Shown here: piece after piece, positions 7,989-16,750 of the stretch
How positions within the stretch are numbered: position 1 is the stretch's first letter
How the letters are laid out: each line of letters opens with the position of its first letter
Assembly: GCA_963770535.1 (NCBI GenBank)
Contig: CAVYPZ010000007.1
Span: 62,001 to 126,000, forward strand
Length of the DNA stretch: 64,000 bases
Origin: RYN-230 sp963770535
Lineage (GTDB): Bacteria; Actinomycetota; Actinomycetes; Streptosporangiales; Streptosporangiaceae
Direction: 5' to 3'
The notes under the pieces: model-generated
What the model was told of the DNA's origin: nothing
Database searches by the model: none
Seen by the model: the letters and a program-made list of their open reading frames with translations, nothing else
Made by a program: the position numbers and the translations under genes

Positions 7989-8549
7989 TCAGAACGGCGG
8001 CTCGTCCGACGACCCCTCGCCGCCGAACCCGGAGTCCGAGGCCCAGGGGTCATCGCCGCCACGGCCACCGGACGATCCACCATACCCGCCGGATCCGCCC
8101 TGGCCGCCGCCGCTGAAGCCGCCGCCCTGGCCGCCACCACCGCCGCCGCCGCCGCTGAAGCCGCCGCCGCCCCCGCCGCCGGAGCGGCTGGACTTGGTGA
8201 CCTTGGCCGAGGCGTTGCGCATGGAGGGACCGACGTCGTCGACCTCGACCTCGAAAACGGTGCGCTTCTCACCCTCGCGGGTCTCGTAGGAGCGCTGGTG
8301 CAGCCGCCCCGAGACGATGACCCGCATGCCCCGCTGGAGGCTCTCGGCCACGTTTTCCGCGGCCTGCCGCCACACGTTGCAGGTGAGGAACAGCGAGTCG
8401 CCGTCCTTCCACTCGTTCGCCTGCCGGTCGAAGGTCCGCGGCGTGGACGCCACACGGAAGTTCGCCACGGCCACCCCGGTCGGGGTGTAGCGGAGTTCTG
8501 GGTCGCTGACTAGATTGCCGACCACCGTGATCTGGGTATCGCCTGCCAT
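7989..8549 (-). CDS. ssb: Single-stranded DNA-binding protein
   Basis: 186 residues from MAGDTQITVVGNL. The OB-fold runs to about 110 (DPELRYTPTGVAVANFRVA, FLTCNVWRQAAENVAESL, GMRVIVSGRL). A glycine-rich linker of about 55 residues leads to the acidic tip DEPPF, which recruits partner proteins. An in-frame GTG three codons earlier is possible, but GGGAG is correctly spaced (8 nt) for this ATG. SSB coats single strands at the fork; here it is co-transcribed with rpsF and rpsR as in most actinomycetes. Confidence 0.96.
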   Translation of the reverse strand: MAGDTQITVVGNLVSDPELRYTPTGVAVANFRVASTPRTFDRQANEWKDGDSLFLTCNVWRQAAENVAESLQRGMRVIVSGRLHQRSYETREGEKRTVFEVEVDDVGPSMRNASAKVTKSSRSGGGGGGGFSGGGGGGGGQGGGFSGGGQGGSGGYGGSSGGRGGDDPWASDSGFGGEGSSDEPPF

Positions 8550-8652
8550 CGGGGCCACTCCCGGTTGCTCATGAGGGGTTCAGGTGCCGCAGCCGTGCGG
8601 CCAAGGGTTCGTGACGCCAGTATCTGTGACGCCACGGACAGTTTCGCGGCGG

Positions 8653-8943
8653 TCAGTGCTGCTCGGGACGCAGGATCTTCGTCCGCAGGACCGCCTCGTT
8701 GAGGCTGAGCTGGCGGTCGAGCTCGTGGACCGTGTCCGGTTCGGCGACCATGTCGACGACAGCGTAGATACCGTCCGACTTCTTCTCGATCTCGTAGGCG
8801 AGCCGCCGCCGGCCCCATACGTCGATCTTGTCTACCGAGCCGCCCCCGGTCTTCACGACCGACAGGAACTGGTCGAGGGAAGGCTGGACGGTCTGCTCTT
8901 CGAGAGCCGGATCGAGGATGATCATCATCTCATAGCGGCGCAT
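8653..8943 (-). CDS. rpsF: 30S ribosomal protein S6
   Basis: 96 residues, MRRYEMMIILDPALEEQTVQPSL..., ending LSLNEAVLRTKILRPEQH, the standard S6 fold and length. KIDVWGRRRLAYEIEKKSDGIYAVV is the conserved centre. AGGAGG lies 13 bases ahead of the ATG, slightly far. S6 binds S18 and 16S rRNA. It is the first gene of the operon; a hairpin at 8974-8992 lies in its leader. Confidence 0.97.
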   Translation of the reverse strand: MRRYEMMIILDPALEEQTVQPSLDQFLSVVKTGGGSVDKIDVWGRRRLAYEIEKKSDGIYAVVDMVAEPDTVHELDRQLSLNEAVLRTKILRPEQH

Positions 8944-8973
8944 GCTGGAACATGCCTCCTCTGGACTGGTGCG

Positions 8974-8992
8974 GCCACGGTCTCTCCGTGGC
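8974..8992 (-). promoter_or_regulatory. Hairpin in the rpsF leader
   Basis: On the transcribed strand GCCACGG (loop AGAGA) CCGTGGC forms a 7-bp stem ending about 30 nt before the rpsF start. Many bacteria have an S6:S18-binding leader here that represses the operon. I did not find the full consensus of that motif, so autoregulation is only a possibility. Confidence 0.35.
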
Positions 8993-9151
8993 AGGAGGGG
9001 CCGCGGCGCCACCGGCGCGACAACGCCAGGTACCCGCAGCGGCGAAGCCAGCGTACCAGGGCGGCCCGGCAAGCTGGCTCAGGATTCCGCTGCCCCCGGA
9101 GCGGGAAAGACCAACACGACCAGGTAGATCCCGGGCTGATGTCCCGAGGGG

Positions 9152-9547
9152 GTGGCCACAGTGCCCGACGCCGCCAGAGCCAGCATGACGCAGGCTACCG
9201 GGACTAGCGTGTCCGGGGCCGCGGCCCGGGGCCGGGCCCGCCCGCGCCTCCCGCACCTGACGCTCAACGATGACGGCCAGCGGCACCCGACGGAGAACGC
9301 GGTCAGCGTGTTCACCCTGATCGCCGGCCTGGTGTCGTGCGTCCTGGGGTTTCTTGCGAACCAGGCGGGCGCCGGGATCTGGGCCGGGACCACCGCGAGC
9401 TGGCTCGGGCTGATCACGCTGGTCATCGGGCTGCCCGCGCAGCTGTTCTCGGCGACCAGGACGGAACGGATGCTGATCGTGACCGGGCTGGTGGCCGCCT
9501 TCGTCGGCGGGGCTCTCGGCCTGGCCCACGGCGGCCTGTTCCCCTGA
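9152..9547 (+). CDS. Small three-helix membrane protein, function unknown
   Basis: 131 residues (or 120 from the ATG at 9185). The GTG at 9152 follows GAGGGG and is chosen. An Arg/Pro-rich cytoplasmic start is followed by three hydrophobic segments: VFTLIAGLVSCVLGFLA (about 54-70), ASWLGLITLVIGLPAQLF and LIVTGLVAAFVGGALGLA. No catalytic motif is visible. It is divergent from rpsF and precedes the endonuclease IV gene by 132 bp. Function unknown. Confidence 0.65.
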   Translation: MATVPDAARASMTQATGTSVSGAAARGRARPRLPHLTLNDDGQRHPTENAVSVFTLIAGLVSCVLGFLANQAGAGIWAGTTASWLGLITLVIGLPAQLFSATRTERMLIVTGLVAAFVGGALGLAHGGLFP

Positions 9548-9679
9548 CGGCAGGCATTGCGCCACTTCCCTGACGGCACGCACCGCGCCGCGCGGGCTGG
9601 CCGCTGCGCGCCCGTTCCGGCCCCGCGCCCTCCGCTGATCCGCCGCAACGAAACCCGCGACCGCGGCTAGTCTCGTGGC

Positions 9680-10468
9680 ATGGTGAGCATCGGACCCCAC
9701 GTCCACGACGAGGATCCCCTGGCCGCGGCGGTTGGCACAAAGTCGCATGTGGTCCAGTTCTTCCTGGGCGACCCGCAAGGCTGGGCGGACCCCAGGTTCC
9801 CGGGGGGTGACGCGGAGGCGCTCCGCGGCGCGCTGGCCGGGGCGGACGTGCGGGCCTTCATTCACGCCCCCTACCGGATCAACGTGGCCAGCACCAACAA
9901 CCGGATCCGGATCCCCAGCCGGAAGCTGCTCGGCCAGCAACTCAGGGCGGCCGCGGCCATCGGCGCGCAGGGACTGATCGTGCACGGCGGCCACGTCACC
10001 GCCGACGCCGATGTGGCCGAGGGCTACGAGAACTGGGCCAAGGCTGTCGCCCGGATCGAGCGTCCGGTGCCGATGCTGATCGAGAACACCGCGGGCGGCG
10101 ACCACGCCATGGCCCGCGGTCTCGACGGGGTGGCCCGGCTGTGGGACGCGATCGCCGGCGCGGGCGGGTCAGGCGAGGTGGGGTTCTGCCTGGACACCTG
10201 CCACGCGTTCGCGAGCGGTGAGGACCTGCCCACGGTCGTGGACCGGGCGAAGGCCATCACCGGCCGGATCGACCTGGTGCACTGCAACAACTCACGGGAC
10301 GAGTTCGGCTCGGGCCGCGACCGGCACGCCGGGATGGAGAAGGGCACCATCGACCCGGCGGTCCTGGCGGACCTGATCCGGGCGGCCGGGGCCCCGGTGA
10401 TCTGCGAGACGCCCGACCCGGCGGCCGACATCGACTGGCTCCGGGCCCACATCCCCGGCGCCAGCTGA
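9680..10468 (+). CDS. nfo: Deoxyribonuclease IV (AP endonuclease family 2)
   Basis: 262 residues forming a xylose-isomerase-like barrel. Metal-ligand motifs follow in order: IGPHVHD near the start, FIHAPYRINVAS (about 62), GLIVHGGHVTAD, LIENTAGGDHAM (Glu), FCLDTCHAFASG (Asp-His), LVHCNNSRDEFGSGRDRHAG and VICETPD at the end. It cleaves 5' to abasic sites in base-excision repair using three zinc ions. Start ATG at 9680. It converges on the GT87 gene with a 56-bp gap. Confidence 0.93.
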   Translation: MVSIGPHVHDEDPLAAAVGTKSHVVQFFLGDPQGWADPRFPGGDAEALRGALAGADVRAFIHAPYRINVASTNNRIRIPSRKLLGQQLRAAAAIGAQGLIVHGGHVTADADVAEGYENWAKAVARIERPVPMLIENTAGGDHAMARGLDGVARLWDAIAGAGGSGEVGFCLDTCHAFASGEDLPTVVDRAKAITGRIDLVHCNNSRDEFGSGRDRHAGMEKGTIDPAVLADLIRAAGAPVICETPDPAADIDWLRAHIPGAS

Positions 10469-10524
10469 CCGGTCGGTACCGTCTGAACCCCGTCGCGCGA
10501 TAGGACCGTTGGAGAGCGGAAAAC

Positions 10525-11943
10525 TCAGCGTGCGGAGGCGGCAGCGGCGGGCTGCGTACTGCGGCGCGGGCCGAGCCTGAGCACGTGGCGGTCGGGGGCA
10601 CCGGCCAGCACACCGCCGGCGGGGTCGTCGGCCCCGCCGGCCCGGACCACGTCACCGGCGGGGTGCAGGATGTCCCGGACAACCAGGCCGCACAGCAGCA
10701 GGACGGTGGCGAACCGGGCGATCAGCGCGGTGAAGTACAGCCCCGTGCCGATCCCGCCTACCCCGATGAACGACGGCCCGGCCACCGACACCGTGATCAG
10801 GTAGGCCCAGATCGCGAAGAAGTAGCCCACCTCCGCCACCTGCCACGCCAGGTAGGCGCCGAGCCGCGGCCGGGCCAGCACGACCAGGGGGGCCAGCCAG
10901 ATCACGTACTGCGGCGACCAGACCTTGTTGGACAGCAGGAAGGTGGCCAGGGTGAGGAAGAACACCTGCGCCACCCGCGGCCTGCGCGGCGCGCCCAGGA
11001 TAAGCAGGATGATGAGCACGCACGCGACGCCGAACACGCCCGCGGAGATGACGTTGAGGGTGCTCACGCTGGCCGTGCCGATTCCCGGCCAGTGCTCGGT
11101 CTCGAAGAAGTACCAGATCGAGCCCCAGTCGGCCGACCGCGTGTCGCTGAGCTGGTAGAAGCGGGCCCAGCCCGCGGGGGCCACGATCATCACGGGCAGG
11201 TCAACCACCAGCCAGGCGGCCGCCGCGGAAGCCAGCGTCACCCAGAACTCCCGCATCCGGCTGGCGCGCAGGCAGAGCAGCAGCAGTGGCCCGAAGAACA
11301 GCAGCGGGTAGAACTTGGTCGCCACGGCCAGGCCGAGGAGGACGCCCGCCAGCACGCCGCGCCGCGCGGCCCAGGCTGCCATTCCCGCCATGGCCAGGCC
11401 CATCGCGATCAGGTCCCAGTTGATGAACGCGGCCAGGATGACCGCGGGGGCCAGCGCGACGCCGAGCGCGGTCCACCGGCGGGAGCGGCCCGCGAGGTAG
11501 GCGGTGGACAGCACGCCGAGGATCGCGAACAGCGTGAGCAGGACGATGGTGAGGTCGAAGAACTCCCGGCCCCGGACGAACGGGTTGGCGATGGGATGGA
11601 CGAGCCAGGCGACGAGTTGCATAGCGCCGCCGATGAGCACCGGGTACTCGACCGGGTGGCCGGTGTAGGGAACCTTGCCCGACGACAGTCCCTCACCGAA
11701 GTACAGCGGGTAAATGTCGGTATAGCAGTGCGCCTGGAACTGCGAGAGGTACCCGTTCCACGCCCCGGCCCGGCACGCCCACTTGTTGGTGAGCGAGAGC
11801 GCGGAGCCGAGCAGCACGGCCGTGACCAGCACCGTGACCGACCCCGCGAGCAGCGCGAGGCGCGCCGCCCCGGGCCGCTGCCCGCCCCCCGGCTCGTGCC
11901 CGGCCGCGGCGTGGCCGGCCGGGCCGGTGTCTGCGTCTGTCAC
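10525..11943 (-). CDS. GT87-type polyprenol-dependent glycosyltransferase, membrane protein
   Basis: 472 residues with about ten to twelve membrane segments. The large outer loop after the first helix (CYTDIYPLYFGEGLSSGKVPYTGHPVEYPV) and the later FINWDLIAMGLAMAG and VATKFYPLLFFGPL match the GT87/DUF2029 family (mannosyltransferases of the PimE type and relatives), in which an early Asp is catalytic. GTG start with GGAG nine bases upstream. It lies 58 bp downstream of ponA on the same strand and is probably co-transcribed, implying a role in cell-envelope glycans. The exact sugar acceptor is unknown. Confidence 0.85.
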   Translation of the reverse strand: MTDADTGPAGHAAAGHEPGGGQRPGAARLALLAGSVTVLVTAVLLGSALSLTNKWACRAGAWNGYLSQFQAHCYTDIYPLYFGEGLSSGKVPYTGHPVEYPVLIGGAMQLVAWLVHPIANPFVRGREFFDLTIVLLTLFAILGVLSTAYLAGRSRRWTALGVALAPAVILAAFINWDLIAMGLAMAGMAAWAARRGVLAGVLLGLAVATKFYPLLFFGPLLLLCLRASRMREFWVTLASAAAAWLVVDLPVMIVAPAGWARFYQLSDTRSADWGSIWYFFETEHWPGIGTASVSTLNVISAGVFGVACVLIILLILGAPRRPRVAQVFFLTLATFLLSNKVWSPQYVIWLAPLVVLARPRLGAYLAWQVAEVGYFFAIWAYLITVSVAGPSFIGVGGIGTGLYFTALIARFATVLLLCGLVVRDILHPAGDVVRAGGADDPAGGVLAGAPDRHVLRLGPRRSTQPAAAASAR

Positions 11944-12001
11944 CCACGCTCCGTCGTTCTGCTATCGGATTCCGGTGATTGTGCCCGGGCGCGGGCCCCG
12001 G

Positions 12002-14980
12002 CTACCCGGCAGCTGACTGATTCTTCCCGAGCGTGGGCGTGGGGTTCGGGAAGCTAGCCGTCGGGAACGGGTAGCTCGGCGTCGGGGTCGGCGTGGGGCT
12101 GCCGCCCCCGTGCCCCTGGAAGCAGTGCCCGGCGAAGACGAAGCCGGTGCAGGTGCTGGTGGGCGTCGGGGTGGGGACCGGCGACGGCTTCGGCTTCGGG
12201 GTGTAGGGCCCGAGCAGGTTCCAGGGGGTGCCGCCGAAGACCGGCGTGGGGAAGTTCTGGATCTGCATGCTGCCGAACATCTGCTGGGCGTACGCATGCC
12301 AGATCGTGGCCGGCCACTCACCGCCGTATCCCGGCAGGTTGCCGACTCCCCAGAGGGTCTGCAGGCCGGCCGGCGGCGCCCCTTCGGAGTTCGCCGCGGC
12401 GGCGCAGCCGGCAATGCTGGACGGGCAGCCCTGCTGGTTGGTGAACATGCCGATGGCCAGGCTGAACTGCGGGATCGCACCGATGAAGAAGGCGGACTGG
12501 GACAGGTTCGTGGTGCCCGTCTTCGCGATGAGCTCCCGGCCGTCCGCGAGTCCGGCGTCCGGGGCGGTCCCGCCCGGCTTGTCGTCGAACGACAGCGCGT
12601 AGTCCACGTCGGAATCCTCGTCCGGGGTCAGCACCTGGCGCCGCTCCGGCCTGGCCTGGGTCGTCTGCAGCGCCTGGCCAGGCAGCTGCTGCTGGATCTC
12701 CAGGATCACATGCGGGGCGATGTACTCGCCGTCGTTGGCCAGGGTGGCGAACGTGCTGGCCTGCTCCTCGACGGTGAGAGAGGCCTGGCCGAGTGCGGTC
12801 CCGACCTCGTCGCGCATGTTGTACAGGCCCGAGGCCTGGGTGTTGACGCCGAACTGCTGCGCGATCTTGATCATGTTCTGGCCGTCGCTGCCCGCGACCC
12901 GGTGGTACAGGTCGGTGTACGCGGTGTTGAGCGATTCCGCGGACGCGGTCACCACGCTGACCCCGTTGGCCTCGGCGTCCCCGGCGTCGTTGCCGACCTC
13001 GTACCAGCCGGCCGAGTCGGCGGGCGTGGTCTGGCTCGCGTACGTCATCGGATCAGAGACGGGCGGGATCCACAGCGGCGAGTGACCGTCCAGCGTGCTG
13101 GTCTTGACGTTCATCCCCTGCTGGCGCGCCAGCGCGAGCACGTAGGGCTTCATCGAGGAGCCGACCTGCTCGCGGTTCTGCAGCGCCATATCCCACTCGC
13201 AGCGGACCACGCTGCAGTTCTTCGCGTCGTAGTTGGCGCCGCTGTACATGGCCCAGATCTCCCCGGTGCCCGGCTGCTCCAGCACGGCACCAACGTGCGC
13301 GTAGCTGGGCAGCGCCTTGCCGTCCAGCCGCATCTGGCGCTTCTGCTGGGCCACGGTCGCGTAGAGCTGGTTCATCATCGGCTTGCTGAACGTGGTGATG
13401 ATCCGCAGCCCGCCGTCGTCGATCCGGGTCCGCGAGTAGTGGTAGGTGTTCTCCAGCTCGTTGAACACGGCGGTCATGATGTAGCCGCGGTAGCCGGACC
13501 AGCTGTTGTTGAACGCCTTCGCCAGCGTGGGGAACTTCTGCGCGTTGGCCTGCGCCTGGGTCAGGTTGCCCATCTGGACCATGGTCTGCAGCACGTAGTG
13601 CCAGCGGTAGACGAGCGCCTGGTACGCCGCGCCCGCCTTCGGGTCGGGATTGTAGTAACTGGGGGCCTGCGGCATGGCCGCGATCATCGCCGCCTGCGCG
13701 ACGTTCAGCTTGCTGACCGGGACGCCGAAGTACGCCTCGGCGGCCGCGCCGAAACCGTACATGTTGGCCCCGGTGGGCACCGTGTTCATGTAGTTGGTCA
13801 GGATCCAGGCCTTGGACTCCTGGGAGGCCAGCTTCTCCGCGACGAAAATTTCCTTGATCTTGCGGGTCGCGGTCTCGGCCGTGCCGATGCCCGTGTAGTA
13901 GTTCCGGACCAGCTGCTGGGTGATGGTGGACCCGCCCTGCTGGACCGACCCGCTGGTCAGGTCGGCGATCGCGGCGCGGGCGATGCCGACCGGCGAGACC
14001 CCGCCCTCGTTGTAGAAGTGCTTGTCCTCCGCGGCGACCATCGCGTTGCTGACCATGGCCGGGATCTGGTTGGCGCTGAGGGTCTGCCGGTCGTTGTTGC
14101 CGAACATGCCGACCAGCGTCTTGCCGTCCCGGAAGTACACCCGGGTGGCCTGCCCGGTCGCGAACTCCGACGCGGCCGGGATGGGTGTCTCGGAGTAGGC
14201 GTAGAAGGCCGCGATGACGAGCAGCACAGCGAAGGTGCCGCCGGTGACCAGGCACATCGCGATGGCTTTCTTCCACGTCCAGCGGCGCCACCAGTCGCCC
14301 TTACGGCGCGGCCGTCCCGGCTCCCGGCCGCGGCCGTTCCCGCCACCGCTGCCCCCGCGGCCGCCGCGGCCGTTCCCGTCCTGCATCCCCGCGGGGCCGC
14401 CGCGGCCCCGGCCGGACCGCGGGCCGAAGTCCCGCGCGTCCCGGGAGCCTGGCCCGCGGGAATCCCCCGGGCCTGGATAACCGGAGCCCGGGTAACCGGG
14501 GCCCGGGTACCCGGCCATGGCGTGCCCGGCCGCCGGGCCGGACCCGGCGGCATAGCCGGCGGCACCCGCGGCGCCGGCGCTGGCCGGACCGGTGCCGAGC
14601 TTGGCGGCCAGCCTGTCCCTCGCGCTCATCCCGCTCACGGCTGCGGCGCCGCGGCGGCCCTTGGCCGCCTCCCGGGCCGCGCGGCGGCCGCCCCGCGGCG
14701 CCGGGGCCTGGTCCGGGACATCCTCGCCGGCCCAGCTCCGCTCGGTGCGGCTCTGGCCGGCCCGGTGGCCGCCAGCACGGGCGTAGCCCGGGTCCGCCGC
14801 GCCGCGGTCCCACTCGTAATCGCTCCCCTGCCGGTAGCCGCGTTCTCCCGCGTCCCGGGTGCCGCGCCCGCGGCGCCCGTCGCCGTAGCGCTCCCCGCGC
14901 TGGCCGTCACGGGAGCCGCCCCAGCGGCCCGGCTCGGCGGGCTCCGGGGGGTAGGAACCGGAGAAATCTGGGTTACTCAC
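12002..14980 (-). CDS. ponA: Bifunctional class A penicillin-binding protein
   Basis: 992 residues from a GTG (VSNPDFSGSYPPEPAEPG) with GAGG just upstream; an ATG 28 codons earlier is less likely. Residues 1 to about 225 are disordered and rich in Gly, Arg and Pro. One membrane helix follows (AIAMCLVTGGTFAVLLVIAAF in part), then the GT51 glycosyltransferase with AAEDKHFYNEGG (catalytic Glu), GGSTITQQLVRNYY and KIKEIFVAEKL. The transpeptidase has SxxK in VGSSMKPYV, SxN in AESLNTAY and KTG in IAKTGTTN. The tail is Pro/Thr-rich. It polymerises and cross-links peptidoglycan outside the membrane. First gene of the ponA-GT87 pair. Confidence 0.95.
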   Translation of the reverse strand: MSNPDFSGSYPPEPAEPGRWGGSRDGQRGERYGDGRRGRGTRDAGERGYRQGSDYEWDRGAADPGYARAGGHRAGQSRTERSWAGEDVPDQAPAPRGGRRAAREAAKGRRGAAAVSGMSARDRLAAKLGTGPASAGAAGAAGYAAGSGPAAGHAMAGYPGPGYPGSGYPGPGDSRGPGSRDARDFGPRSGRGRGGPAGMQDGNGRGGRGGSGGGNGRGREPGRPRRKGDWWRRWTWKKAIAMCLVTGGTFAVLLVIAAFYAYSETPIPAASEFATGQATRVYFRDGKTLVGMFGNNDRQTLSANQIPAMVSNAMVAAEDKHFYNEGGVSPVGIARAAIADLTSGSVQQGGSTITQQLVRNYYTGIGTAETATRKIKEIFVAEKLASQESKAWILTNYMNTVPTGANMYGFGAAAEAYFGVPVSKLNVAQAAMIAAMPQAPSYYNPDPKAGAAYQALVYRWHYVLQTMVQMGNLTQAQANAQKFPTLAKAFNNSWSGYRGYIMTAVFNELENTYHYSRTRIDDGGLRIITTFSKPMMNQLYATVAQQKRQMRLDGKALPSYAHVGAVLEQPGTGEIWAMYSGANYDAKNCSVVRCEWDMALQNREQVGSSMKPYVLALARQQGMNVKTSTLDGHSPLWIPPVSDPMTYASQTTPADSAGWYEVGNDAGDAEANGVSVVTASAESLNTAYTDLYHRVAGSDGQNMIKIAQQFGVNTQASGLYNMRDEVGTALGQASLTVEEQASTFATLANDGEYIAPHVILEIQQQLPGQALQTTQARPERRQVLTPDEDSDVDYALSFDDKPGGTAPDAGLADGRELIAKTGTTNLSQSAFFIGAIPQFSLAIGMFTNQQGCPSSIAGCAAAANSEGAPPAGLQTLWGVGNLPGYGGEWPATIWHAYAQQMFGSMQIQNFPTPVFGGTPWNLLGPYTPKPKPSPVPTPTPTSTCTGFVFAGHCFQGHGGGSPTPTPTPSYPFPTASFPNPTPTLGKNQSAAG

Positions 14981-15355
14981 GCGTCCTCGCTGGTTGGGTG
15001 AGGCAGTCGTGGGCGAGCATCGGACCGACCGCCGGGCCTCACGGTATCCGGTGGGGCGAGCCATCCGGCCCAGGTTAGGAATTCGTCACATCTGCATAGC
15101 GACCGTTTGGCTCTCCGGGCCGTTTCTGCCTGGTGGGGACAGGGTCAGCGGCGCAAGCTCCGTGATCTGGCCCGCTCCGTGGCCCAGCGCCTGCGGGGCC
15201 GGCCCCGTGGTCCGGGACCCTGGCTCGCGACCCCTGGTCCGGGCCGCGGTGCAGGCTCCGTGGTGCAGGCTCAGTGGTGCAGGCTCCGTGGTGCCAGCCC
15301 GGTGAGGCTGGCTCAGCCGGCCGCCCTGGCTGGGCGGCAGCGCCTTGCCTCGCCG
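14981..15355. other. ponA upstream region
   Basis: 375 bp without a recognisable gene between ponA and the DUF5318 stop. It must contain the ponA promoter and includes the 14-bp tandem repeat at 15251-15292. Confidence 0.4.
15251..15292. repeat. 14-bp tandem repeat, three copies
   Basis: GCAGGCTCCGTGGT (15251-15264), GCAGGCTCAGTGGT (15265-15278) and GCAGGCTCCGTGGT (15279-15292) lie head to tail, non-coding. No function evident. Confidence 0.75.
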
Positions 15356-15760
15356 CTACTCGCCGGCCCGGGCCCGCCTGCTGCGCCGGGTTCGTGGCTC
15401 GCCCGTGCCGAGAACATAGGACGAGGCAAGGTGGTTCCAGGCACAACTTTGGCAGACCTCGACCACATATACCCGGAACTCCCCGTATTCGGACGCCATC
15501 TCGGCCAGTTCCGGGCCCTGCTTAACCCGGCCGGCGTATTGACCCAGTTCGTCCCCGTACACGTAGGTGACGTGGGTCAGCTTGGCCCTGCGGCAGATGG
15601 GGCAGGCCGCGTCGGTGGGCTCACCGTGGAACTTGGCCGCCCGGAGCAGATAGGGGTGCGCATCACAGACGTCCGCGACCGTGGTGTGCCCGGCCAGCAC
15701 GGAGGCGAGCGTTGCCCGCCGGGCAAGCCCGTAATCCACGACCGATCGCCGAACTCCCAT
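15356..15760 (-). CDS. DUF5318 family zinc-ribbon-like protein
   Basis: 134 residues. MGVRRSVVDYGLARRATLASVLAG, then HPYLLRAAKFHGEPTDAACPICRRAKL and VEVCQSCAWNHLASSYVLG. Two Cys pairs (CPIC and CQSC) suggest a small zinc-binding fold. The family is confined to Actinobacteria and regularly sits between ponA and the PadR/inositol synthase genes; its role is unknown. The C-terminus is basic (RTRRSRRARAGE). It is divergent from the padR-like gene. Confidence 0.85.
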   Translation of the reverse strand: MGVRRSVVDYGLARRATLASVLAGHTTVADVCDAHPYLLRAAKFHGEPTDAACPICRRAKLTHVTYVYGDELGQYAGRVKQGPELAEMASEYGEFRVYVVEVCQSCAWNHLASSYVLGTGEPRTRRSRRARAGE

Positions 15761-15864
15761 CCCCGACAGCGTACGACGGAAGCCGCGGCGCTCCGAGCCC
15801 CGGCCGGGCTTCGGCCCCGGCTATCCGCCGCCGGTGGCCGGGTGCAGCGGCCGGTGGCCGGGCG

Positions 15865-15906
15865 GCCGCAGCGGGTCTCCGGGAAGCCGCAGCGGGTCTC
15901 CGGGAA
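15865..15906. repeat. 21-bp perfect tandem duplication
   Basis: The 21 bases at 15865-15885 (beginning GCCGCAGCGGG and ending CCGGGAA) repeat exactly at 15886-15906, about 50 bp ahead of the PadR-type palindrome. Confidence 0.8.
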
Positions 15907-15956
15907 ACGGCCGGTGAACGCCGAGTTGCGGCGTCCTCCGCCAGCGCATATCTTGG

Positions 15957-15979
15957 CGATGTATCGGTTCGATACATCG
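15957..15979. promoter_or_regulatory. Probable PadR operator
   Basis: CGATGTATCG and CGATACATCG are perfect 10-bp arms around GTT. PadR-family regulators bind ATGT...ACAT palindromes of this kind; here ATGT and ACAT are separated by 11 bases. It lies 105 bp ahead of the padR-like start, so autoregulation is likely. Confidence 0.7.
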
Positions 15980-16084
15980 CTTTGGCACAATGCGGGCATA
16001 CTGTCCTCGCGACCGGGGTTTCACCGCCGGTTCCGCGGCATGGAACCCGCTGGACGGGCCACCGGACGGGAGGTGCGGGCAGGC

Positions 16085-16687
16085 ATGGTCGGGCAACGGT
16101 CACGCGTGCTGGAGCTCGCGGTGCTGGGGCTGCTCCATGAGACCCCGATGCACGGATACGAGCTGCGCAAGCGGCTGAATTCCATGCTCGGCGCGTTCCG
16201 CGCGTTCGGGTACGGGTCGCTGTACCCGTGCCTGAAGCTGCTCCTGGCCCAGGGGCTCATCGCCGAGGAGGCCCCGGAGGGCGCGGCCAAGCCGCTGACC
16301 GGCCGGCGGTCGAAGATCGTCTACCGGCTCACCGCGGACGGCAAGGAGCGGCTTGAGCAGCTCCTCACCGAGTCCGGCCCGGCGGCCTGGGACGACGACG
16401 GGTTCGGCGTGCACTTCGCATTCTTCGGCCAGACCCAGGCCGACATCCGGCTGCGCATCCTCGAAGGCCGCCGCACCCGGCTGGAGGAGCGGCTGGACGG
16501 GGTGCGCGGGGCGATGGCCCGGACCCGGGAGCGGATGGACAGCTACACGCTCGAACTGCACCGGCACGGCCTGGAATCGGTCGAGCGGGAGGTCCGCTGG
16601 CTGAACGAGCTGATCGCCTCCGAGCGCCAGGCGGACGCGGACCAGCCCGGCCCCGGCCGGGTGGATGGAACTGACACGGCTGACTGA
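16085..16687 (+). CDS. PadR family transcriptional regulator
   Basis: 200 residues from ATG 16085 (MVGQRSRVLELAVLGLLHE). The winged-helix N-domain shows the family pattern TPMHGYELRKRLNSMLG, FGYGSLYPCLKLLLAQGLI and RRSKIVYRLTADGKERL. The C-terminal half is helical and coiled (LEERLDGVRGAMARTRERMDSYTLELHRHGLESVEREVRWLNELI), used for dimerisation. A matching palindrome lies upstream. It directly precedes the inositol-1-phosphate synthase gene (63 bp), the standard actinomycete context, suggesting it may regulate that gene as well as itself. Confidence 0.92.
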   Translation: MVGQRSRVLELAVLGLLHETPMHGYELRKRLNSMLGAFRAFGYGSLYPCLKLLLAQGLIAEEAPEGAAKPLTGRRSKIVYRLTADGKERLEQLLTESGPAAWDDDGFGVHFAFFGQTQADIRLRILEGRRTRLEERLDGVRGAMARTRERMDSYTLELHRHGLESVEREVRWLNELIASERQADADQPGPGRVDGTDTAD

Positions 16688-16750
16688 CCACGGCTGACTA
16701 AAGAGATACCTGACGCCACCATCGTGCGGCGAGAGAAGGAGTGTGTCCCC

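Larger units (their letters stand above)
15761..16084. other. Intergenic region ahead of the PadR-like gene
   Basis: 324 bp without a gene, between two divergent genes. It holds a 21-bp tandem duplication (15865-15906) and a perfect palindrome (15957-15979) described separately. Confidence 0.5.

Noticed and set aside
12110..15001. 963-residue plus-strand open frame opposite ponA
   Set aside because: Antisense shadow; Gly/Arg/Val-rich without motifs.
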